The notes below the pieces were generated by a model that saw nothing but the letters and a program-made list of their open reading frames with translations, searched no databases and had not been told where the DNA came from. Position numbers and translations under genes: made by a program. This document shows positions 1 to 5,470 of a stretch of DNA of 6,874 bases, piece after piece (the first letter of the stretch is position 1; the number at the start of each line of letters is the position of its first letter). This DNA comes from Sulfurimonas sp. (lineage in GTDB: Bacteria; Campylobacterota; Campylobacteria; Campylobacterales; Sulfurimonadaceae). Location of the stretch: positions 93,136-100,009 of the forward strand of contig NVXO02000003.1 of assembly GCA_002733945.2 (NCBI GenBank), in the 5' to 3' direction.

Positions 1-2
1 TG

Positions 3-67
3 TATCAATATGTAACATATTCTATAAAGGTAAATTTTTTTTTCCCATTTTATCAAATATGTATCAT
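3..67. repeat. Diverged direct repeat with an operator-like palindrome in the leader
   Basis: Bases 3-18 (TATCAATATGTAACAT) recur at 51-67 (TATCAAATATGTATCAT) with one inserted base and one mismatch. The first copy contains a perfect 7-bp inverted repeat around one base, AATATGT-A-ACATATT (7-21); the second copy keeps the left half but has a degraded right half. The copies start 48 bases apart, about four and a half helical turns. This could be a pair of regulator sites for the broken porin gene downstream, but AT-rich intergenic DNA produces such patterns by chance and no regulator is identifiable. Confidence 0.35.
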
Positions 68-103
68 TTATTTTGTACTATAGGACTGTAGTTAACATAA
101 TAC

Positions 104-108
104 AAGGA
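104..108 (+). promoter_or_regulatory. Ribosome binding site of the broken porin gene
   Basis: AAGGA lies eight bases before the ATG at 117. Its position shows that 117 is the ancestral start, and that the GTG at 131, in the frame of the long open stretch, is not: it is 22 bases from this site and would lose the charged start of the signal peptide. Confidence 0.65.
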
Positions 109-116
109 AAAAAAAT

Positions 117-462
117 ATGAAATAATATTAGTGTTGTCGGTAATAGCATCGACTATCATTATGGCAGAAGGAGATATAAAATTTATAGAGCCAGTAGTTG
201 CACCGGCTGTTTTAGAAGAAGAGTCAATGGGTAAAGTGTCCGGACAATTAAGAGCTTTCTATATAAATAAAGCTTTTTGGGGAACGAAGACTAATACACG
301 CAGTTCATTAGCTGTTAGTGACTGGATCGGAACAAAATTTTATGCGCATGGATTTATCGGTGAAGCATAGTTGCAATAAAAGTAAGAACTCCATTTGATT
401 CAGTTCAAAGTTGGTTTCAAACGAAACCTGAAATATGTAAGATTTTACCAGATGTGTTTTAA
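117..462 (+). pseudogene. Frameshifted, truncated remnant of an OprD-like outer-membrane porin
   Basis: The start region has a good ribosome binding site and ATG AAA, but the third codon is TAA (123-125). Dropping into the frame one base earlier gives a convincing signal peptide: MK, then a hydrophobic run (IILVLSVIASTIIMA), then EGDIKF. That frame is open from 122 to the TAG at 368. Around residues 35-50 it reads SGQLRAFYINKAFWG, clearly related to SGQIRMFYLNREYQG in the intact porin downstream, so this is the N-terminal end of a paralog. After the TAG, another shift of one base in the same direction opens 31 codons (370-459) ending at TAA 460-462, possibly a continuation of the same gene; that stretch is not recognisably porin. 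A complete porin of this kind is about 400-500 residues, so most of the barrel is missing. I infer a pseudogene. A sequencing error could explain the first frameshift but not the missing body of the gene. Confidence 0.7.
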
Positions 463-494
463 GATGGTGAAACTTGACATTAAATAAAATAAAA

Positions 495-499
495 AAGGG
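495..499 (+). promoter_or_regulatory. Ribosome binding site that decides the porin start
   Basis: AAGGG lies seven bases before the ATG at 507. The reading frame extends upstream to a TTG at 474, but that start has no such site and would put eleven charged residues before the signal peptide, so 507 is chosen. Confidence 0.6.
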
Positions 500-506
500 T
501 AGAAAA

Positions 507-1985
507 ATGAAAAAGATTTCTCTTAGTATAGTTTCAATAATGGCTGTAACTGCGCTTCATGCAGGAACAGATGGTGTTAACACAAAACTAAATCATGGTG
601 TGGATGCTAAAGTTATAGCAAAGAGTGTAAAATCAGTAGATGACTTAAGTTCAATGTTTAGTGAAGGTAAAACAAGTGGTCAAATTCGTATGTTTTATTT
701 AAACAGAGAGTATCAAGGTGGGGCTTTTCAAGGTGCGACTATAGCAGCACACAGAGACGTAACTACTTTGGGTGGTCACTTGAAGTTTGAAACAGCAAAG
801 TTAAATGGCTTTAATATGGCAATGGCATTCTATACTGTTCAAGATTTAGGTATAGAGGCAGAAAAGTTGAAAGAGCCTGCAATGCTAGGGAGTGGTAATA
901 AGTCATACTCCATCTTAGGTGAAGCATATTTAGGATACGATTTTGATGCTCTAGGTTCAAAAACGAAGGCAAAGATAGGGTATCAACGTTACAACTCTCC
1001 TATGATGGGTTCTGATGATGTTAGAACAATTCCCACTACTTTTAGAGCATATAAGTTTGTTAACAAAGATATAGCAGGCACAACAATTCAAATTGCTCAT
1101 GTAGATAGTATCGCTTATGGTACTTTTGGAAATGTTTATCTTTCAAATAACGATGGAACAAGAAAAAATGGTGGCTTACTAGCTGCAACATCAGGTTACT
1201 CAGCAGTAGAATCAACAATTGGAGAGTATCATAACATGGGAGTTGCGGCAGTAGGAAGAACTACGGCTGGTGTGACAAATATAGGAGTAAAATATAAAGC
1301 AAAGAATTTTCATGTAAAAGTCTCAAATGATTATGCATGGGATCTTTATAATACACTCTATGTAGATGCAGGTGTATCTTGGAATTGTATGTTAAATAAG
1401 GATGTGAAACCTTTCCTAAAGGGACAAGTTATCAAACAAAATAGTGTTGGTGGAGAATATATGAAAAATGTTGCTACTCCTCTAGGATATAGCGATGCTG
1501 GCTCTATAGACTCACTTTTTGTAGCACTTAAAGTAGGAGTAAAGTATGCAGGTTTAACTGCTTATGTAGCTTACTCTCAAACTGGTGCAAACACTGCAAC
1601 TGAAAAAGCAAATAATCCATTTCAAAATGCAATTGTTACACAGTTTGGTGGTACACCGTCTTTTACACAAGGGATGGTTATGAGACACCAGTTCTTAGCG
1701 GGCACAAAGGCTACAAAGGTAGCAGCTTCTTATAACTTTAAAGAGCATGGAGTAAACCTTTCAACTGCAGCCTATTATGTATCATATGATATGGATGCAA
1801 ATAGTGGGTACGGTGTTGCAAGAACGGCTACGGAGCCTGGTTTTGACATTAAGTATTATCCTGCATCTGTAAAAAAATTACAACTACGTTTTCGTGGAAA
1901 TTATCCTAGAAAATTTGCTGAATCTACACCAGGAAATGATGTTGGTTGGGATGAGTATCGTCTTATAGCGAACTACAACTTTTAA
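507..1985 (+). CDS. OprD-like outer-membrane porin
   Basis: This 492-residue protein should form a beta-barrel channel in the outer membrane for small solutes; the substrate cannot be told from the sequence. Residues 1-19 are a classical signal peptide (KK, hydrophobic core, cut after LHA before GTDG). The mature part is rich in Gly, Tyr, Asn and Thr with short alternating strands, and the chain ends YNF; a C-terminal aromatic residue is the usual outer-membrane assembly signal. The motif SGQIRMFYLNREYQG near residue 56, followed by a GGHLKFETAKLNGF-type strand, is typical of OprD-like porins in Campylobacterota. Only one cysteine is present (in SWNCML). The length fits the family. It follows a broken paralog and ends in a strong hairpin, so it is probably transcribed alone. 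Family assignment is fairly secure; a closer role is not. Confidence 0.85.
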   Translation: MKKISLSIVSIMAVTALHAGTDGVNTKLNHGVDAKVIAKSVKSVDDLSSMFSEGKTSGQIRMFYLNREYQGGAFQGATIAAHRDVTTLGGHLKFETAKLNGFNMAMAFYTVQDLGIEAEKLKEPAMLGSGNKSYSILGEAYLGYDFDALGSKTKAKIGYQRYNSPMMGSDDVRTIPTTFRAYKFVNKDIAGTTIQIAHVDSIAYGTFGNVYLSNNDGTRKNGGLLAATSGYSAVESTIGEYHNMGVAAVGRTTAGVTNIGVKYKAKNFHVKVSNDYAWDLYNTLYVDAGVSWNCMLNKDVKPFLKGQVIKQNSVGGEYMKNVATPLGYSDAGSIDSLFVALKVGVKYAGLTAYVAYSQTGANTATEKANNPFQNAIVTQFGGTPSFTQGMVMRHQFLAGTKATKVAASYNFKEHGVNLSTAAYYVSYDMDANSGYGVARTATEPGFDIKYYPASVKKLQLRFRGNYPRKFAESTPGNDVGWDEYRLIANYNF

Positions 1986-1991
1986 TATTTG

Positions 1992-2028
1992 ACACTGTAA
2001 ATACATTGTGAAAGTGTATTTACAGTGT
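1992..2028 (+). terminator. Perfect 14-bp hairpin after the porin gene
   Basis: ACACTGTAAATACA (1992-2005) pairs exactly with TGTATTTACAGTGT (2015-2028) around a nine-base loop, two bases of which could add a T-A and a T-G pair. It starts six bases after the porin stop. No T-run follows on either strand, so it is not a textbook intrinsic terminator. It may still end transcription or protect the 3' end of an abundant porin mRNA. Confidence 0.6.
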
Positions 2029-2127
2029 ACCATAGATTTATATAGTACTCAGCATGGTAAGGATCATAGTAAATTTCATTGTCTTAATTTTGATAAAACT
2101 CTATTCTCCTTGAGTGAAATTTCCTGC

Positions 2128-2140
2128 CTTGTTGAACAAG
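2128..2140. promoter_or_regulatory. 13-bp palindrome overlapping the possible -35 region of the moaD operon
   Basis: CTTGTT-G-AACAAG is a perfect 6-bp inverted repeat around one base. It overlaps the candidate -35 at 2129-2134, where a repressor would block polymerase. It could be an operator controlling Moco gene expression. It is short enough to be chance, and I do not recognise it as the site of a known regulator. Confidence 0.3.
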
Positions 2141-2156
2141 TTGAGTAGTGTATAAA
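2129..2156 (+). promoter_or_regulatory. Possible sigma-70 promoter for moaD-moeB-moaA
   Basis: A weak -35 (TTGTTG, 2129-2134) lies 16 bases before a good -10 (TATAAA, 2151-2156). Transcription would start near 2163, which is inside the moaD ribosome binding site (2161-2166), so the true start may be shifted or the signal may be false. The wider gap 2029-2172 holds no gene that I can see. Confidence 0.3.
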
Positions 2157-2160
2157 TAAA

Positions 2161-2166
2161 AGAAGG
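2161..2166 (+). promoter_or_regulatory. Ribosome binding site of moaD
   Basis: AGAAGG sits six bases before the ATG at 2173, fixing the start of moaD. Confidence 0.65.
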
Positions 2167-2172
2167 CAAATA

Positions 2173-2397
2173 ATGATTAAAGTAGAATTTCTAGGACCTA
2201 TAGGGCTAAATCCTATAGAGTTAAATATTACAACCATAGATGAGTTGTCAGAATCTTTAAAACAAATATCTGCCATGGATCAATGGATTGGTATTTCTGC
2301 AATTGCTATTAATAATAAAATAGTAACTCAAAGTGAAGGGTATGTCCTTTATGATGGGGATGTTGTGAGTATTTTACCACCTGTTTGTGGAGGCTAA
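2173..2397 (+). CDS. moaD: MoaD/ThiS-family sulfur carrier, molybdopterin synthase small subunit
   Basis: This 74-residue ubiquitin-fold protein should carry sulfur as a C-terminal thiocarboxylate to the large subunit MoaE, which converts cyclic pyranopterin monophosphate to molybdopterin in the cytoplasm. The tail YDGDVVSILPPVCGG (residues 60-74) matches the MoaD pattern DGDxVxxxPPVxGG; the terminal Gly73-Gly74 is the adenylation and thiolation site. The N-terminal MIKVEFLGPIG is the usual first beta-strand. Length is slightly below the usual 80 or so. The next gene, two bases on, is an E1-like activating enzyme, the expected partner, and moaA follows. ThiS-type carriers share the fold, but the PPVxGG tail and neighbours favour MoaD. 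moaE is not in the window. Confidence 0.85.
   Translation: MIKVEFLGPIGLNPIELNITTIDELSESLKQISAMDQWIGISAIAINNKIVTQSEGYVLYDGDVVSILPPVCGG
2389..2393 (+). promoter_or_regulatory. Ribosome binding site inside the Gly-Gly codons of moaD
   Basis: GGAGG lies within the last two sense codons of moaD (GGA GGC) and six bases before the ATG at 2400. It fixes the start of the E1-like gene at 2400 rather than the in-frame GTG at 2385, and suggests coupled translation of carrier and activator. Confidence 0.7.
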
Positions 2398-2399
2398 AA

Positions 2400-3080
2400 A
2401 TGATCACGAAAGAAGAGTATTTTAAGAGACAAGTCTTACTTTGGGGTAAAGAGACACAAGAACAGCTTAGTTCAAAAAGCATAGCTATTATTGGTTGTGG
2501 TGGCTTGGGGTCAACATTAGCTATTTCACTAGGCTCTAGCGGTATAGGCTCTGTGTACCTTGTGGATTTTGATACGGTTAGCGTGCATAATATTCATCGT
2601 CAAATTGCGTATACCATAGAGGATGAAGGAGAGTATAAATGTGAGGCGTTGGGCAAGTTGCTTAAGAGACGTTATGCAGAATTAAATGTGTTTACATATA
2701 AGGAGAAATTTGAAACATTTATTGCCCAAGAACATAAATTTGATCTTATTATAGATGCAACAGATAGATTTCCCGTAAGGGCAAGCATAGATAAATATGC
2801 AAAAAGACAAGGTATACCTTGGGTGCATGGAAGTGTTGAAGCTTTTCATGGCTATGTGTGTTTTTACGATAAAGCATCTTTTGATTCATTTGAAATAACG
2901 GATCAAGTACCAGGAGGGATTACTCCTCCTATTGTTGTATTTATAGCATCTTTACAAGCAAATTTGGCATTGCGCTATCTTGCAGGTCTAACTGTAGGTA
3001 AAGATGAATTGCATTATCTTTACTTTGATGAGTTTGGAAGTTTTAATCATCGCAAATTTTTATTGAGAGAAGGAGACTAA
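2400..3080 (+). CDS. MoeB/ThiF/HesA-family E1-like sulfur-carrier adenylyltransferase lacking zinc CxxC motifs
   Basis: This 226-residue cytoplasmic enzyme should adenylate the C-terminal glycine of a small ubiquitin-like carrier, here most likely the MoaD just upstream, so that it can accept sulfur. Family marks are visible in order: R10-Q11 at the start helix; nucleotide loop GCGGLG (32-37); DFD (56-58) with N64 and the arginine R67-Q68; K80; D119-A-T-D122; and GGITPPIVVFIASLQANLALRYLAG (172-196). E. coli MoeB and ThiF bind structural zinc with two CxxC pairs; this protein has only three cysteines (33, 81, 154), none paired, and ends about where the second pair would begin. It also has no cysteine at the usual ThiF acyl-disulfide position as far as I can align. 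It may be a zinc-free minimal E1. The gene ends directly at the moaA start. Family is certain; whether it is a true MoeB or serves another carrier is open, so no symbol is given. Confidence 0.85.
   Translation: MITKEEYFKRQVLLWGKETQEQLSSKSIAIIGCGGLGSTLAISLGSSGIGSVYLVDFDTVSVHNIHRQIAYTIEDEGEYKCEALGKLLKRRYAELNVFTYKEKFETFIAQEHKFDLIIDATDRFPVRASIDKYAKRQGIPWVHGSVEAFHGYVCFYDKASFDSFEITDQVPGGITPPIVVFIASLQANLALRYLAGLTVGKDELHYLYFDEFGSFNHRKFLLREGD
3070..3075 (+). promoter_or_regulatory. Ribosome binding site of moaA supporting a GTG start
   Basis: AAGGAG lies inside the end of the preceding gene and five bases before the GTG at 3081, supporting this non-ATG start. The preceding stop TAA touches the GTG, so translation is probably coupled. 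Confidence 0.7.
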
Positions 3081-4055
3081 GTGCTTATAGATGGACATGG
3101 AAGAACGGTAGATTATCTACGTATCTCAGTCACAGAACGATGTAATTTTAGATGTCAATACTGTATGCCAGAGAAACCTTTTTCATGGGTACCTAAAGAA
3201 AATCTACTTACGTTTGAAGAGTTGTTTTTATTTGTAAAAGTTGCCATTGACGGTGGTATAACTAAGATACGTTTAACTGGGGGTGAGCCACTGTTGAGAG
3301 AAGATTTAGATACTTTTATAAAAGCGATTCATGATTATAAGCCAGATATTGATTTGGCATTAACTACTAATGCCTATCTATTGTCACAAGCTGCACAAAA
3401 ACTCAAAGACGCAGGACTTAAAAGACTCAATATTTCACTGGATTCATTACATGCAGATGTGGCAGCTAAAATTGCAGGTAAAAATGTACTCCCTCAAGTT
3501 TTAAAGGGTATTGACAAGGCTTTAGAAGTTGGCCTAAAGGTTAAAATAAACATGGTGCCACTTAAGGGCATTAACGAGTGTGAAATTTTAGATATTTTGG
3601 AGTATGCAAAAAAGAAGGGAATTAAAGTACGTTTTATAGAATATATGGAAAATATACATGCCTCTAAAACACTTCAAGGTCTGCATGGGGATGAAATACT
3701 TGCTAAGGTTAAAGAAAAATATACCATTCGAGCACTTGGAAGAGAAGGTGCAAGTCCATCATTCAATTACGGATTAGACGATGGTACCGAATTTGGGTTA
3801 ATAGACCCTCATAAGCAAGATTTCTGTGAAAACTGTAATCGTATTAGACTGACAGCAGAAGGTAACTTAATTCCTTGTTTGTATTTTGATGAAGCTATGA
3901 GTATTGCTGCATATGTTAAAGATGGAGACATACAAGGTGCAGCTGATGTGTTGGCCCAAGTTTTAAAAGATAAACCTAAAGAGAACAGATGGAGTGAAGG
4001 TGGACCTAATGAAGACAATATATCAAGCCGTGCATTTTACGAAACAGGTGGGTAA
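3081..4055 (+). CDS. moaA: GTP 3',8-cyclase MoaA (radical SAM, Moco biosynthesis)
   Basis: MoaA uses S-adenosylmethionine and two 4Fe-4S clusters to rearrange GTP into 3',8-cyclo-7,8-dihydro-GTP, which MoaC (not in this window) turns into cyclic pyranopterin monophosphate. The 324-residue chain has the N-terminal radical SAM motif CNFRCQYC (C21, C25, C28), the SAM-binding LTGGEPLLR (65-73), and the second cluster motif [10 protein letters not shown] with a later cysteine in IPCL (C249, C252, C266), spaced as in characterised MoaA. R254 and R256 fit the conserved arginines near the GTP site. The chain ends ETGG; a C-terminal Gly-Gly is required for catalysis in known MoaA. All key residues are present and the length is normal, so the enzyme should be active. 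It is the third gene of the moaD run. Confidence 0.96.
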   Translation: MLIDGHGRTVDYLRISVTERCNFRCQYCMPEKPFSWVPKENLLTFEELFLFVKVAIDGGITKIRLTGGEPLLREDLDTFIKAIHDYKPDIDLALTTNAYLLSQAAQKLKDAGLKRLNISLDSLHADVAAKIAGKNVLPQVLKGIDKALEVGLKVKINMVPLKGINECEILDILEYAKKKGIKVRFIEYMENIHASKTLQGLHGDEILAKVKEKYTIRALGREGASPSFNYGLDDGTEFGLIDPHKQDFCENCNRIRLTAEGNLIPCLYFDEAMSIAAYVKDGDIQGAADVLAQVLKDKPKENRWSEGGPNEDNISSRAFYETGG

Positions 4056-4060
4056 GTAGC

Positions 4061-4075
4061 TAAAGGATACCTTTA
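4061..4075 (+). other. Small hairpin after moaA
   Basis: TAAAGG-ATA-CCTTTA forms a 6-bp stem with a three-base loop, five bases after the moaA stop. It is AT-rich and has no T-run, so as a terminator it would be weak; it may only partly separate the mo genes from selA. Confidence 0.3.
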
Positions 4076-4085
4076 ATAATTCTGA

Positions 4086-4113
4086 TTGGACTATATTTTA
4101 GGTAAAATAAGAT
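4086..4113 (+). promoter_or_regulatory. Possible sigma-70 promoter for selA-selB
   Basis: TTGGAC (4086-4091) and TAAGAT (4108-4113) are separated by 16 bases. Transcription would start near 4120, just before the selA ribosome binding site (AAGGTAAG, 4121-4128). The 80-base gap here, against zero to two bases inside the mo run, leaves room for an own promoter. Read-through from moaA is equally possible. Confidence 0.35.
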
Positions 4114-4135
4114 TTTGAAAAAGGTAAGATAATTT

Positions 4136-5470
4136 ATGGAACTACTCAAGCAAATACCACAAGTAGATAAACTAACATCAGATGATTTTTTTATAGGTTT
4201 AAATCAATCTCTGCTCAATAAAATAGCACGTGATAAAATAGAGATTTTGAGAGAAGATATACTTTCAGGCAGGGTAGAAAAAACAGATAACTATGCATTA
4301 AAAGAAGCGATAAAAACAGAGTATGAAGAGCTTTTAAGCTCTTCGTTAAAACCACTCATTAATGCTACAGGTGTCATACTTCATACCAATATGGGAAGAA
4401 GTTTAATTTCTAAAGAAATTTTAGAAAAGGTCTCCAATGTCATTTGTAACTATTCTAATCTTGAATACAATCAAGACAAAGGGAGCAGGGGCGAACGGTA
4501 CGAGCATGTGAGTAAACATTTTAAAACTTTACTTGATGTCGAAGATGTTTTGGTAGTCAATAATAATGCAGCAGCTGTCTTTTTGATTTTAAATACTTTT
4601 GCTAAAGAGAAAGAGGTTGTCGTTTCTCGTGGGGAACTTGTAGAGATAGGTGGAAGTTTTCGTATCCCAGATGTGATGCGTCAAAGTGGTGCAGTGCTTT
4701 ATGAAGTAGGCGCTACCAATAAAACAAAGTTAGAAGATTATAGTAATGCCATTAGCGACAATACGAGCATACTTATGAAAGTACATCAATCTAATTTTAC
4801 CATTGAAGGATTTAGCGCAGATGTCGATTTTGAAGATATCCAAAGATTAGCAGCTAAACATGGACTATTGGATTATTATGATTTAGGTAGTGGCTATGTC
4901 GCACCTTTACCCTACAATCTCTCTAGTAGTGAACACCCTCTTGCAAAAATATTACAAAAATCACCTTCCCTAATTAGTTTTAGTGGAGATAAACTTTTTG
5001 GTTCAGTTCAAGCGGGAATTATCGTAGGAAAAAAAGAGTTTATTGATGTCCTGAAGAAAAACCAGCTCCTTCGTATGCTTCGGGTAGATAAGATTACTTT
5101 GAGTATTTTAGAGGAGACACTAAAGGCATACTTGCAAGAGGAGTATGACTTAATACCTACACTTAAAATGTTATTTTTTGATACAAAAATTTTAAGACAA
5201 AGAGCAGAAAAGATGCAATCTTCTTTAAAAATAGAAGCATCTGAAGTGATAGATACTATTACTGTGATGGGTGGAGGTACTTTACCTAATCGAGAGTTTC
5301 CGAGCATTGCTTTACATATTAAAGGTAAAGCAAGTAGTCTTGAAAGGGCTTTTAGAAAGAAGGGAGTTATAGGTCGTATTGAAGAAGATAAATTTTTGCT
5401 TGATATTCGTACAGTATTGGAAGACAAGGAAGTAGAATTGTTAGAAATTATCAATGAGATAGTAAAGTAA
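4136..5470 (+). CDS. selA: L-seryl-tRNA(Sec) selenium transferase SelA
   Basis: SelA is a pyridoxal-phosphate enzyme that converts serine charged on tRNA(Sec) to selenocysteine, using selenophosphate made by SelD. The 444-residue protein matches the family in order: N-terminal tRNA-binding segment (LLKQIPQVDKL, 3-13); PLINATGVILHTNMGRSLIS (73-92); GSRGERYEH (116-124); VVNNNAAAVFLIL (140-152); RGELVEIGGSFRIPDVMRQSGA (165-186), followed by VGATNKT; DLGSG (249-253); the PLP lysine K286 in FSGDKLFGSVQAGIIVG (282-298); and LRVDKIT (315-321). Length is near that of other bacterial SelA (E. coli 463). The start has a ribosome binding site (4121-4128) eight bases upstream. The stop touches the selB start, the common selAB arrangement. 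All key parts are intact. Confidence 0.96.
   Translation: MELLKQIPQVDKLTSDDFFIGLNQSLLNKIARDKIEILREDILSGRVEKTDNYALKEAIKTEYEELLSSSLKPLINATGVILHTNMGRSLISKEILEKVSNVICNYSNLEYNQDKGSRGERYEHVSKHFKTLLDVEDVLVVNNNAAAVFLILNTFAKEKEVVVSRGELVEIGGSFRIPDVMRQSGAVLYEVGATNKTKLEDYSNAISDNTSILMKVHQSNFTIEGFSADVDFEDIQRLAAKHGLLDYYDLGSGYVAPLPYNLSSSEHPLAKILQKSPSLISFSGDKLFGSVQAGIIVGKKEFIDVLKKNQLLRMLRVDKITLSILEETLKAYLQEEYDLIPTLKMLFFDTKILRQRAEKMQSSLKIEASEVIDTITVMGGGTLPNREFPSIALHIKGKASSLERAFRKKGVIGRIEEDKFLLDIRTVLEDKEVELLEIINEIVK

Noticed and set aside
131..370. A separate 79-residue gene starting at GTG 131
   Set aside because: There is no ribosome binding site for this start, and the frame continues upstream into the missing part of a signal peptide; it is the shifted body of the gene starting at 117.
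413..428. GGTTTC-AAAC-GAAACC hairpin as a terminator of the broken porin gene
   Set aside because: Only a 6-bp stem and no adjacent T-run; it lies within a possible coding remnant and may be chance.
474..479. A perfect TTGACA just before the intact porin gene, as a -35 box
   Set aside because: No -10 hexamer lies 16-18 bases downstream; that position is occupied by the ribosome binding site of the porin gene.
2029..2172. A Moco riboswitch upstream of moaD
   Set aside because: The spacer is short and AT-rich, and I see no multi-helix fold with conserved GC-rich stems.
5008..5454. A 148-residue open frame on the minus strand
   Set aside because: It lies wholly inside selA, whose family motifs are clear on the plus strand; its composition is that of an antisense shadow. 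The same holds for the minus-strand frames at 2076-2276, 3809-4018, 6010-6246 and 6253-6534.
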